Made by a program: the position numbers and the translations under genes
Shown here: in pieces, positions 33,796 to 44,999 of the stretch
How positions within the stretch are numbered: the first letter of the stretch is position 1
Layout: each line of letters opens with the position of its first letter
The notes under the pieces: model-generated
What the model was told of the DNA's origin: nothing
What the model saw: only the letters and a program-made list of their open reading frames with translations
The model's database searches: none
NCBI GenBank assembly: GCA_026873275.1
Contig: JANTUC010000014.1
Coordinates: 1,302,001-1,366,000 of the forward strand
Reading direction: 5' to 3'
DNA: 64,000 bases
DNA from: Pseudopithomyces maydicus
Lineage: Eukaryota; Ascomycota; Dothideomycetes; Pleosporales; Didymosphaeriaceae

Positions 33796-35344
33796 TCACG
33801 CCACCACCCCCGGCCACCCCCCACAACATTCAAATAAAACGCATTCGACCTCCCCTGCCCCCCAGCACTCGCCTTATACTGATAACACCCCGGCACCCCG
33901 GGCGCCTCGAACTCGACCCCCCCATCCGCCGCGCTCACCGCCCCCATCCCAGACACCGTCGCCCCCGCAAACGGCCTCGCCTCCCCCCACCCAAACTCCT
34001 CGACCTGACCTCAAACCTCACCGTCGCGCCCCCTCCACAACCGCATACTCAGGCGTAATCTCCAGCCCCCCGTCGAGATTAAACGCGTCGAACAACCACA
34101 GCGACGAGTCCCCCGGCTGGACCTCAGCCTCGCACCCGCCCGTGGGCGTGAACGCGCCGTTGTTCAGGACCCCCCAAAACTGCGTGCCCGTCTGCGCCGT
34201 GGCGCCGATCCGCGTGATGAAGTAATCGCCAAACGACGCGCTCCACGCCCCGTCGTAGGTGAAGCCGCGCAGCCGCGCCGCGGCGTCCATCTGCGCGGAT
34301 ATGCTGGTCGCGTCCACGCCGCACGGATGCGTGCCCCGCTGGGCGTCGTGATGCTGCGGGGTCCGGCTTCGATGCAGCCTTCGAAGAGGGTTCCCTCGGA
34401 GGAGGAGGCTTCGATGCGGTGGCGGGCGTTGACGGAGGAGGGGGGCGCGGAGGGGCGCGGAGGGCAGGTTATGAGGCCGGAGGTGGGCGAGGGGTAGGTT
34501 CCTGGGGGGGCGCCGCAGTTGGAGATTGTGATGGAGGGGGACAGGGTTGTGGTTGTGGTGCAGGTTTGGAGGGTGGCGGTTATGGTGTTTGTGGTTGTTA
34601 GGGTTTTGGTGAGGGGGGCGAGGGTGGTGAGGAGGGTGGTGGTGCGGGCGGGGAGGGTTCGTGTGAGGGTTGGACCGGGGATTTTTTTGGTGACTTGGGG
34701 TGGGTTAGATGGGGTGGTGGATATATAGAGAAGGGGGAAGGGGGAGGAAGATGGAAAGGGGGGGGGGGGGGATTGTACGTACCTGTTACGGCGGGGGGTG
34801 GGGCTTGGAGGAAGCACTTGCAGGCTGCTTTGAGCTTGTCGAGGGGAGGGCTCTTTTTGCAGCCTGCGGAAACGAAGTTGGGGAGGGTGGTGCGTTTGGT
34901 TAGGGATTGGTACTCGAGATCGTCGTCGATGTTTTCGAAGGCTCGTTCTTTCATCCGGGAGGCGGGAGTGAAGGTGGGAAAGGTGATCTCTGTGGTAGCT
35001 GTGACAGCGGCACCACTTTCGGTGCAAATGGTTCCATCGATCTGGGAAACAGTCTCCACTATGCTATCGTAGACGGTAGTCGTAGACTGGGTGGTTTGAC
35101 GAAGAGTCGTGGGCGGCTTGGTTCGAGTGAGCGTGGTAGGCGGCGATGTTTGCGTAAGGGTAACCGTCTTCGTCGTGCAAGGTTGTTTACCGACGAGGGC
35201 CTGGCAGAAGTTTTTTGCTGCTGGTCTCCATTCTGATGGAATCTTTTCTTTCCAGAAGCAGTTGTCGAAGGCACAACCTGGTGGAGGGTGGCTTCCGGCA
35301 ACAGCGAGACCGACGATGCTCGAGAGAATGAGAGTAGACTTCAT
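33796..35344 (-). CDS. Secreted DUF4430-type surface protein with Kex2 site; several frame breaks
   Basis: Predicted extracellular or wall-associated protein. Exon 1 (35344-34783) has the signal peptide MKSTLILSSIVGLAVAG, Thr-rich stretches, a Kex2 site (LTKR) and a Cys block (ACKCFLQAPPPAVT). The intron is 34782-34694 (donor GTACGT). Exon 2 has a Thr-rich stalk, FEGCIEAGPRSITTPSG, then the DUF4430-like part (FITRIGATAQTGTQFWG, LWLFDAFN) and a final beta domain (PGVPGCYQYKASAGGQGRSN). Exon 2 changes frame three times. One additional G at each of plus-strand C runs 34334-34337, 34029-34033 and 33983-33988 restores the known order. A fourth, at 33817-33822, would place the stop at 33796 instead of reading into the CCAT microsatellite. 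With all four the product is 487 residues. Decay of a real pseudogene is less likely, given the same pattern in housekeeping genes. Confidence 0.7.
34758..34771. repeat. G14 homopolymer in the intron of the DUF4430-type gene
   Basis: Fourteen consecutive G on the plus strand (C on the transcribed strand's product), beginning a few bases after the GTACGT donor. This is the longest G/C mononucleotide run in the window. Confidence 0.9.
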
Positions 35345-36676
35345 GATTATTTAGGTATCGGCCAAGTCCCGCAATCCTATGAGATCCCACGTCTTCGCGA
35401 TATTTAGGGTTCGCATCCCTTTTATGTACAAGAATACCCCGTACCTCATATCGAAATGGTACAGGCTCGGTCAAACCCGCAACTAAACCGCCTCGTATGT
35501 TAGCGCACCAAGAGTCAGTATTATGGTATTGTCTAGGGCTGAACACGGTATTAGAGATGAGTTGTATCGTGTTGTTCGAGACCCAAAAGGAAAAGTGCAA
35601 ATGACACTCGGCTATGACGAGATGCCATTGGTCGATCCAGGAGGTAAGCTGCCCAGAACTGTCCGTTCTCAGGCCTGGATTTACGCCACAACAAATGATT
35701 TTGGGCTAGTAGAGCGGGATCTCCGCGATATTTCGATTCGGGAGTGCCTGGATGCTAAAGCGAGGCTGCTTCGGGACTGGGACCCTAGGGCGTGCTGCTG
35801 TGTGATGTGCGCCACCAGCCGATCGAGCAGCTGAGCTGTCTTCTGCAAAGATTCATTAGATCTAATTTTATATCTCGGAATATTTCACGACGTCTCGCTA
35901 GGATCGTGTTAGGAAGCCAATGGTATACTTGGTTATTCGCTGGTAATAAGGAGTAGCATTTCTTCCGGATATTCAAGAAAGCGGTCGTCGAACCCACGTA
36001 AGTATCATATTACTCGGAACTAAAGCTGCGTTTTACATTTGTCTATATTGTTTCATAATTTAGTGAGAATGATACCAGGTTGATACAACGACAACAACGT
36101 AGAAGATGGTCGGAAAAAACTATTTCCCAACTGGATAGAGAAAAAATAGCGTAGAAAAAAGATGTGATCTATAGCGACTTCAATACCAGCTAGTCCTCAC
36201 CGTCTTTCGCATTTCCCTCTTTCGTCTCTTCCCCTTTCGACTCACCTCACAACTACTTTGTAAGGAAAGGTACGTACTCAGTTAGGAGAAGATTGGAAGT
36301 TGAAAGTAACAAGTCGTGCCCGAGTATATTGTTTAATAACCATTGAGTGCAAGTACATCTGGAATAGAGTGTTGAAATAACCTTTTTTTGTAGCTATTAC
36401 GAAGCCTCTCCTTTTTTTTTTTAGTAAACTACCACAATCAAGGTAATACATGGAATGAACCAAGAAAGTACTCAACAATGTTACAAGGGCCCCCCTCCCT
36501 CCCTCCCTCCCTTCCGTATCATCATTCAAAACCCCCCACCCCACTCACACCGCATCCTCCCCACAAACATTACAAACCCACCTCTCCCACCTCCCGCCCC
36601 CCTCCCCTCCCATTCCCCCTCAAAACCACCACCGCCTCCCCCCCATCCCGCCCCACGCCAACCCCCTCCCAGGCTC
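35345..36676. other. Intergenic region with a low-confidence ORF
   Basis: A plus-strand frame at 35523-35834 (ATG start, 103 residues) has protein-like composition (for example GYDEMPLVDPGGKLPRT) but no recognised family, and an antisense frame overlaps it. It may be a gene remnant. From 36100 the DNA is AT-rich, then becomes extremely C-rich at 36485-36670 near the DUF6601 stop. I see nothing else. Confidence 0.4.
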
Positions 36677-37952
36677 CTAAACCCCTTTCTCCTTCCTCTC
36701 CTCCGCCAACTTCCTCCTCTTCGCCTCCCAATACCGCGCGGCCCCCACCGCACTCACCATGTTGAACAAAAACGTAAACACGAATATCGCGCCCACGGCC
36801 CCGAGCACGGCCCCCACGCTCACCATGCTGAACACCACAAACCCGTAGCAGCTCTGCAAGAACGCTAGATTCTTGTCCAGCGGATCGACGCTAGCCCCGA
36901 CCTGCATGGCGGCCAGCACCAAGCTGAAGAACACGAAGACGATGAGAATCCAGCTGAACTTGCGCTGGAAGAACACCACGTACCGGTTGTACCCGTACAG
37001 GTACCCCCGGACGAAGTGCGTCGTCGCGTGCCGCACGCGGTAGATGGAGTTTATGCGGCCGAGGCGCAGGTCGCCGAAGTGGAACCGCGCATTCACCTGG
37101 TCCAGCGCGTACATGTCGACGTGGCACACAAAGTCCGTGACCAGCGCTTTCCACCACGGCCACGTCACGAAGCTGGGGACCAGGTACAGTTCGTGCGCGA
37201 GCCGCAGGTCCACGGGGGACGTCAGCAGCCACACGTAGCTGAGGAGGAAGCCGCACGCGGCGGCGTGCAGCGCGGGGTCCCCGCACAGGTATTCGACCCA
37301 GAAGGCGTGCGAGAGGTAGAATTCCGGGAGCGGTTTCAGAATCAGCTTGTTCGAGAAGCGCAGCAGGTGCAGGTCCAGCTGCTGCGAGGGCAGGACCTCG
37401 GTGCCGAGCATCTTGTAGCGGTGCAGGGGGCGGGCGCGCATGGGGCGGCCGCACATCCAGAGGTGGGAGTGGATGCGGTTGAGGCGGGAGAGGTCGAGGT
37501 CCTCGCGGAGGAACTCTGGGATGTTTGCGTTTGCGAGGAAGGGCGCGTAGGAGGAGGAGGAGAGCGTGGGGAGGGCGTCGAGGGCGCTTAGGGGGTGGAC
37601 GAGGCGGCGTCGAGGACGGGCTGCTTGCCCTTTTCGAGGGCGGCGCCATTGGGCGTGAGGTGTGTTGCTGGGAGGGTGAAGGATTCTTCTGGCGGGGGAG
37701 GCACGGGGCGGGGGAGAAGGGTGGATGTAGCGACTGCGACTGCGACTGCGATTGGGATTGCGATTGCGATTGCGATTGTGATCGCGGCGATGTGGGTATC
37801 GATGTTGATGTTGAAGTCTGTGCATGAAGCTGTGACGGAGTAGCGATCTGCATCCGCTAAGTTAGCAGCGTATGGAACGCGCGGCGAGCGGAGGGGAGGG
37901 GTTCACGTACAGCGGCGTGCCTGGGCAGCGGCACCGAGTTCTCAGTCGCCAT
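36677..37952 (-). CDS. DUF6601-type fungal membrane protein; two frame breaks
   Basis: Uncharacterised integral membrane protein found in filamentous ascomycetes. A short exon 1 (37952-37911) encodes MATENSVPLPRHAA, and the intron at 37910-37857 has donor GTACGT and acceptor CTTAG. The conserved body includes IPEFLREDLDLSRLNRIHSHLW, RPLHRYKMLG, FWVEYLCGDPALHAAACGF, LRLGRINSIYR and VRGYLYGYNRYVVFFQRKFSW. Two C-terminal membrane helices follow (WILIVFVFFSLVLAAMQ and VVFSMVSVGAVLGAVGAIFVFTF), then a basic tail. The N-terminal linker needs one additional C at plus 37694-37698 and another at 37591-37595 to give one frame of 407 residues. The linker encodes a run of SQ dipeptides from a GCGATT-like repeat at 37730-37790. 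Confidence 0.82.
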
Positions 37953-38639
37953 TGTGGCCTCGGGCGGCGGAGGATGCGGACGAGCGTTGGTCCTCCATGG
38001 GCGAAGGAGGAGCTCGGAAACGGTTGCGCCCTCGACGAGGCTGCGCCTGCGTGTCACGGTCGGTGGCTGCCCTCAGGCGGAACTTTGTACATGGGCGGGA
38101 CGCGGGAGCTAAATTGGGCAATGTGGGGGCTATGTACATGGGCTGCAGGGGGCACTCCACACCACACCACAGCCTCGTTTTGGGCTACGGTAGAGGGCAT
38201 GCTTGTGAAATATCGACGGTGCTCGCGGCGTTCTGTTGTCAATGTCCCATGCACATCGCATTTGTCCGGCCGGCACGTCGTATGCCTGACATACAACGAC
38301 CCAGATCGGCGCACACCACCTTCGCAACGTGATCGTCAAAGCGATTGATTGATATCGTAAAGCAGCACCTCCACGTGACAGTGCAAGTATTTTTTCGACG
38401 CCCGTAGAACTCCTCGACCCACCCAAGTCAAGTCCCATCCCTCGGTGAGCATTCTGTAGTAGTGTCGCGTGTTGCGTCAAGTGACCACGGGCCAGATGCC
38501 ACACCCCCCAGGGTATCCTCTGTGTAATCATTACCCGTATCCATCCCTATGCAGTAATCCCGTACCCTCCCATGCAATGACCCCAACCGTTCCCTCCGTA
38601 CCTATGCCGTAACCCGCTAAAGACCACCGCCCCGTCACC
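37953..38639. other. Intergenic region
   Basis: The 687 bases between two minus-strand genes, holding the DUF6601 promoter and the BAR-SH3 3' UTR. Open frames here lack family content. Confidence 0.5.
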
Positions 38640-40503
38640 TCACTTCACGTAGTTGGCCGGGAAACTACCCCTGAAGCCCCTGAGCTCGCCCTCCCACCAG
38701 TCTTGTGAGCTGTTCGTCTTCTTGATCACGCGGATCTTGTCCCCTTCCCTGAACGACAGGTCGCCCTCGTTCTGCGACTCAAAGTCGTACATGGCTGTGA
38801 CGTACTCGCCGTGGAACGAGCCGACCTTCTTCGGCGGCGGGGGTGGCGGGGGCTTCTTCTTGGCCGCTATCGACTGCGGGGACGGGTAGCCTCCCGTGTA
38901 CGACGAGGTGGACGAGGGTATGCGCGGTCTGCCGTTGCCGTTGCCGTTGCCGTTTCCGAAGTAGTCATCGTGTCCATTCGTGTGGGTCGAGGAAGCATCC
39001 GAGTACGACGAGGTTCGTCGGCCATATTGGTCGAACGTGGGTGTAGGGATGAGCGCCGGGGACGTGCCACCGATTCTGGGCTTGGATGCATTGAGCTGGT
39101 TCATCGAAGGTTTGCTCGCGAGGTTCAATTTGGGAGGTGAGGGGCCTTCGTCCTCGGCGGGAGGCGGTAGGTGTCGCTCTGGTCTCGGCGACCTGGAGCG
39201 TATCGTGGTCACTGTTTCGTTGCTGCTGGCTCTCCTGCTCGGCATGACCTTGTTGCGAATTCCCAGACCTGGTCACAACAATTAGCTGGTGAAAATCGTA
39301 AGAACACAATGATACGCACCGGTCATGGTTTCACCCTTGTCGGGCAGACGCATGGGCTGGGCCCTTGCCTTGCCGGTCCTCAGCAGTTCAAAGTTCTCCT
39401 CCATTTCCTTGCGCATGGACGTGAAGCTTGCATCCCACACTGGGATGACCTCCTCGGGCTCTGGGGGCGGATCCGGGTACCCCTGCTCATGCGAGTACTG
39501 GTGTAGGACGGTGTAGAGATTGCCAATCAGGTTGTTCTGGAGTATGATCTGGTTGGCCAGCAGGTGGGGAAGCAGGGAGAAGGTAGCGGCATTGAGCCTG
39601 GGCAGCTGCAGGCGCAGGCCCTCGTCGGCGTAGTTGTACTCGTGGACGGCGCGTTCGAGATCGGCCTCGTGCTTGGCGAGAGCCGTGTTCTCGCGGTCGG
39701 ATCGGGTCTTCTGCTTCTGGAGCTTCTCGGCGCGGCTCTTGTAGCGCTCGTAGTCGACCTGGTCACATGTCAATCGGCTGGCCCCGGACGGGGCGGGGGT
39801 GCAGTGTAGACCTTTTTGTCCTCGCGCTTCCCGATTGCCTTCTTCATGGGCTTGAGCGAGTCTCTGGCGAGCTTTGCGGGCAGGATGAGCTTCTTGTCAA
39901 TGTCCTTGATTTCCTCCATCATGTCCGTCTTGAGCTCCGCAAAGGCCTCTTCGAGCTTGACGGCGCGCTCCATGGTCTCGGCGGGGGTGTCGACGTGCTC
40001 GAAGCGGGTGAAGTCGCCGGCGACGGGCTTGTAGATGCTGTGCAGGCCCTCGGCGCAGGCCAGCTGGTGGTTGAGGATGTTGGTCCAGGCATCGCGCCAT
40101 TGTGCGGAAGCCTCCTCGATCTGGGGGAGAGCGGGTCAGCGATGCAGAGGATGGAGAATTGGGTATGGGTGCGTGTGCTGTGTTGTGCTATGATGTGCGT
40201 GTGTGTGTATCTGTGTGTGTACTGGGGGGTGGGATGCGAGGGGAGCTTGTCGGTGGCAGCGAGTGAGTGAGTGAGTGGCAGCCCCGCGGCGGCGTGGATT
40301 GTTTGCGCGGCGACGGGGACCTTGTGGCTTTGCGGCAGGACGGGCTGGGGCAGGATTGGGGCTTCTCCGTCGGTGGAACAACTCACACTCTTCAGCATCT
40401 GGTCGCTGTCGTTGAAGTCCCGCAGCATGGCCTCGATGTCAGCCTCGTTGGGGGTCCTCGCCATGAAGGGCAGGCGCCCAAACTTGCGCTGCATTCTCTG
40501 CAT
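38640..40503 (-). CDS. BAR-SH3 (amphiphysin-like) membrane-remodelling protein
   Basis: Predicted cytoplasmic protein that senses or bends membranes through its BAR dimer and recruits actin or endocytic partners through SH3. Four exons on the minus strand (40503-40387, 40120-39812, 39758-39320, 39268-38640), all with GT-AG introns of 266, 53 and 51 bases, give 497 residues. BAR blocks include FGRLPFMARTPNEADIEAML, SLKPMKKAIGKREDKK, VDYERYKSRAEKL and LPHLLANQIILQNNLIGNLY. A Ser/Pro-rich linker follows. The SH3 domain at the C-terminus has ALYDY-like AMYDFESQNEGDLSF, DWWEGEL and GSFPANYVK. The N-terminus starts MQRMQRKFGR and lacks the MSFKGF start of Rvs167 itself, so it is a distinct BAR-SH3 paralog. 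No frame breaks. Confidence 0.92.
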
Positions 40504-41182
40504 GGCGGTGGTGGAGTGCCGCGGGTGCAGCTACCTGGGCAGATGCAATGTGGCGTGAACGAGAGGAGCGAGAGTGGGAAACGAATGTGTTGGGATGGGA
40601 AAGAGGGCGGTGCAGCAGCTGAGCAGCAGTCAGAGTGCACGGTTTAGCAAAAGCTCATGTCATGGGCGAGGATGGCGGACATGGGCCGGGCTGGGGGCGC
40701 ATTGGCAGGCAGAAGCCCCTCCTCGTTTCAAGCAACGGTGATCTTGGTTGGGACGGCTTCAGGGCACTGGCAGGCCGGCCTATGGCTGGTATCGCTGGGA
40801 AGAGTGGGCCTGACAGCGTTCCACCCGTGGACCTGTGCTTGCGTGCCTTTTCTGCGCAGCGTGCTGGGGTAGTCTTGGGACGCAGGGCCGCGTAAGTGCT
40901 TGTTTAGGGCCTGCCATGCCACTGCGACGGGCGCTGGAGGGCGGGTCCACGGGCTGGGACGGCTCCGAGTAGTCTGTCTAGATATGTATGGGTCGGGCAC
41001 CTCGACCTAGGAGTCACGTGCTTTCGCGATGCATGGCCACGCCCGCCGCCACACCGCCAGTGGCACCCCCGTCGCGTCGAGTCCTCGCCGTCGCGTCGCC
41101 CCGCCGCCTCTCCCACCCCGCCGCACCCTCCCTCGCCGACAGTCAATGAATTCTCCTTGCTGATGCCCCACGAACCCCCGCC
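40504..41182. other. Divergent promoter region
   Basis: The 679 bases between the BAR-SH3 gene (minus) and the DUF2439 gene (plus). GC-rich, no coding sequence supported. Confidence 0.5.
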
Positions 41183-43782
41183 ATGACCGCGCCCATGCGA
41201 CCCACCCCGCGCCCGTCTGCCTCTGCCGTGCCCGCCTCGCAGAACACCGCGCCCGTCGCCGAGTTCCGCTGTCTCTTCACCCGCGACACGCGCAAAAAGC
41301 AGAAGAAGTGGCAGGATGGCTACCTCAAGTTCCACTCCTTCAACAGCCGCGTCATCGTCTATGACATGTCGCGCTTATCGGTCGGCGACACCTACTACAA
41401 AGACAGCCCGGAGCTGCACGAGGGCGACGAACTCATGCTGGACAAGGGTATCATGGTCGAGGTAGCCGAGCCCATGGGTGTCACTCAGACAGATCTCACG
41501 CCACTGTTCGAGCGGAAAGTTAAGGACTCGCCGAACGGTGCCGCAGGTCCCCAGAAGCCACCCCAGAGGCCACTCCCCAGGCCAACCAACCCCGCGAGCA
41601 ACCCGCTCCGAGCAGCCTCGCAGCTACGCCACAAGTCGCTGAACACTTTGCTGGGAGCATCCAGGGCGCCCATTGGAAAGGCGGTGCCGATAAGGACTCC
41701 GTATGAAGAGAGGATAGAGAAGGAGAATCGCGAGAATGAGGAAAGAGCGGCGAAAAGACAAAAGACAACACACGCAGCTCCGGCGCAGCAGCTGGCTCGC
41801 CCATCTACGGTGAGCTATGCCGCACCAAACACAACGACGCCAGCTGTGGCTAGGCCATCATATCAAGATTCAGATGCTAAGCAACGACCACCGAATACAC
41901 TCCCGCACGACGCTACCGTTATAAGCCTCAGCTCACAGCCAGAGATCGATAATATACCGTCTGATGTCACCTTACCATATACGCCTTCCAAGCCCGCCGC
42001 AATGGCTAGCCCGGTGGCAGGTGCGTCCGTCCCAGCTCGGAAGGAACGACCTGCTTGCACGACACCAAGGCTGCCCAAAGGCAAACTACCATTGCCCCAT
42101 ATAAAAGCACAGCAGACACCTCAACCACGCCCGCCGCCTTCATCTCCGCCTGTTAGCGCTTCGAATCGTATAACAAACGTTGATTCCGCTCTCCAACTCG
42201 GATCCGATCCCCCTAGAGAACCATCGCCTGTCAGATCACCACCACCACCTCCACCTCCCGAACCAGTCCAGAAGAGGAAAACAAAAACATTGAAGTTCTC
42301 AAACAAACCCAAACGTGGCATGCTATTGTGCCAGTCCGTGCCAGTCCGAAGACCTGCAACCCCAGACGAATCAATAGCGCGGCCGGCTAAGCCCGTGGAG
42401 CGAGCAGGAGCCCCTCCATCGCGAAGCGATAGGACTGATCCAATGCCCCATAAAAATACGTTGCAATTTGAAACAGCAAGACACAGCGGTATGCGCGAGC
42501 ATGCCAAGAGACCTGTAGCGCGGGGCGGGTATCCTGAAGCAGTTGACCAAGAAACTGAACACGCGCCCTTGGATATACTAGATGACGCACCTTTGAAAAT
42601 CATGGATGATCCAGAATTGGTCTATGGCTTTATGGACCAGCAGTTACTCGTGCCTTCATCACCACCGACTATCATGGAGCAAGTCGAGCCTCAAAATACA
42701 GCAAAGGGCAAAATTAGAACCACCTCGACGAAGAAATCACCCAAGAGCAGTAAAAGAGCGATTGGATCACCTCCCGAGGAGCCCACAACCAAGAAGAAAA
42801 GAACCTCAGCAGCGCACGCGAAAGATGCAGCAAAACCCACCAAAAAGAAAAAGCCCGACAAGCAATCCCTCAACTTACGCTCATCTTCCCCCACAACAAA
42901 GCCAACCCCCCCATCAAAAACCACCCCCACCGCAATCCCCGAATCCCCCCTTCATCCCGCCACCCCCAAACTCCCTTCTCCCCCGCAACCCTCGCCTCCC
43001 TCTCCACCGGCGGCTTCAAGAAAAATTCAAAATGCCCCCCACCATCCCACCCCACAACCTCACCCTCCCGCCCGCGCCCCAACCCACCCACCTCCCCCTC
43101 ACCCCCTCCGCTCCAGCCTAAACGGCCCCCTAATGACAACCACCGAGCTCTCCGCCCTCCTCACCCACGGCCCCGCAGACATCAGCCCCGACGACGACCC
43201 CATCGAAGACGCATCGCAGGACCAGGACCAGGTCCCGCTCGAGCCGGCGAAACGCGCGCGCGAGCCCGCCCTCAGGCGCTCGCGGAGTGAGAACGATGCA
43301 CCCGTTCCAGAGGTGAGTGCCGAGTGGGAGGCGAGGAATTTGCGGGCTGCGGTGCGGGATGGGAAGGGTGGTACGGGTGGGGCTGGGGGGAAGGGTGGTT
43401 CGGGTGCCGGTGCTGGTGCTGGTGCGGAGATGCAGGGTGGTGCCGCGGCGGGGGGAATGGGCTTGCGTCTTTGATTAAGAAGACGGATCCGAGGAGGAAG
43501 TTTGCGCGGACGAGGAGTTTGGGTGGAAGTGGGAATGGGGGTGGGAGTGGAAGTGGAAGTGGGAGTGACAATGTAAATGCGCAGGTGGGAAGTGGAACAG
43601 GGATGGGCGCAGGTGATGGAGTACAACTTCAAGCTGTGGATGAGGATGTGGGGCCTTGGAGTTCTGAGGCGTTTGATTTGTTTGACTGGAAGCCGCCTGG
43701 GAAGATGTGGGTGAGGGAGGGGGTGGCGATGAAGTTGGTGGATGAGGTGGGTGGGGTGGGGAGGTTGGTGGATGGGAAGTAA
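41183..43782 (+). CDS. DUF2439 protein, ZGRF1/Mte1-like; frame break
   Basis: The N-terminal domain (AEFRCLFTRDTRKKQKKWQDG, LKFHSFNSRVIVYD, LDKGIMVEVAEP) is the DUF2439 domain. It is shared by yeast Mte1, which works with the Mph1 helicase in recombination and telomere maintenance, and by the N-terminus of vertebrate ZGRF1; nuclear. The rest is long, Pro/Ser/Lys-rich and disordered, with MTTTELSALL and RRSRSEND near the end. The first frame stops at 43474 inside a Gly-rich stretch. One additional G in the G6 run at 43450-43455 continues into NGLASLIKKTDPRRKFARTRS and a C-terminal WSSEAFDLFDWKPPGK typical of the family, for about 866 residues. The C-rich stretch 42850-43130 has protein-like sequence in more than one frame and may hide two compensating errors. 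Confidence 0.85.
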
Positions 43783-44075
43783 GTGGGAGGGAGGAAGAAG
43801 GAGAGTTGTATATATGTATATTGATGGATGATGTCCAATGGAAGGATGTTAACGTAAGTGGTGACGGTGGTGGTGACGGTGGTGGTGGTGGTGATGGTAG
43901 TGATGTTAATGATGGTGATGTTCGTGATGGTGATGATAGTTATGATAGTGATGGCGATCATGATAGCGATGGCGATGATAGTGATCATGGCAATCACAAC
44001 GATGATCCCCATCAACACCCACCACGCGAGCCACCCTACCATGCCCTACCCAGCCTCGCTCCGACACCACCCATA
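43783..44075. repeat. GTG/GAT-rich degenerate microsatellite
   Basis: From about 43855 to 44000 the plus strand is a run of imperfect GGTGAT and GATGGTGAT units downstream of the DUF2439 stop. It opens all frames and creates Asp/Gly- and Ile/Thr/Met-rich false ORFs on both strands. It marks the left edge of the large repeat block. Confidence 0.8.
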
Positions 44076-44079
44076 TCAG

Positions 44080-44965
44080 GATAGGTCTACTCGTTTTTGT
44101 TTTCCTCCAACTCCCTCCCATGCCCGAATCGATTCACCCGTTTCTTTTCCCCAAATCCCTCCCACATATCCTTTTTAAAAATGAATTTTTGAATCCCCTT
44201 GCTTTACACCCTCCTCTAACACCGCTCATATGCATATCGGTTTACGGTTTTTTTCTCCGAGTCTCTCCCATGAACTTTTTGGATGAATCGTTATTTTTCC
44301 ATTCCCTTGCCTTACACCCCCCACCCCTCCGACGCCGCTCATGTTTAAGTCGGATATTTCTTTTCTTTCTCTGAGTCTCCCCCATATACTTCTCTGATTC
44401 ATATCTTTTTACACTCCCTTGCTTTACACCCCTCTCCTCCTCCAACGTCTCCCATGTCCATTTCAAACAAAGTGTTTTTCTCCCCAAATCCCTCCCATAT
44501 CAGAACCAGATAATCCATTTTTTTTTCTCCAAATCCCTCTCATGTTTCCTGTGGAAACTCACTTTTTTTACATTTCCTGGTTTTACACACCCCTCCGACG
44601 GCGCCCATGCCCAACTGGTCGTGGCGTTTTCTTCTCCGGATCCCTCCCATGTCTCTTGTAGTGGGTTCATTTTGCACTCTTTGCTTCACAACCCCTCCGA
44701 CGCCGGCCATGTCCAAATCGATTGCCGCCTTTTTGTCCCGAATCCCTCACATGTAGATTTTAACAGCCAGATTTTACATTCCTTCGCTTCACACCCCCTC
44801 CGACGCCGCTCATGGTCTTCGTCTATGTAGTGTTATAGAAACACATTTTAGACTCCCCTCCTCCGACGCTGCCCATATTGGGACTAGCTTACGCGTTTTT
44901 CTCCGAATCCCTCACATATAGATCTTGATAACCAGATTTTACACTCCCCGCTTCACACCCCTGAG
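44080..44965. repeat. Degenerate tandem array, type A (about 105-110 bp unit)
   Basis: About eight imperfect copies of a pyrimidine-rich unit with two halves. One half is TTTTTCTCCGAATCCCTCCC-ATG; the other is TTACACTCCCTTGCTT followed by CACACCCCTCCGACGCC-GCTCATG. Clear anchors are the CCTCCGACGCCG-like motifs near 44327, 44598, 44694, 44799 and 44863. The anchors for the first half include 44477-44500, 44640-44650 and 44740-44750. Copies differ by many substitutions and small indels. No frame is conserved across the units. Confidence 0.75.
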
Positions 44966-44999
44966 ATAGAAAAAGCTCCCACGCTCCCTCCCTTCATCT

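Noticed and set aside
35523..35834. 103-residue plus-strand ORF near the DUF4430-type gene
   Set aside because: Protein-like in places but no family recognised, and an antisense frame overlaps it; left as a note in the intergenic entry.
43806..44178. Asp/Gly- and Ile/Met-rich ORFs
   Set aside because: Translations of a GTGAT microsatellite, open in all frames.
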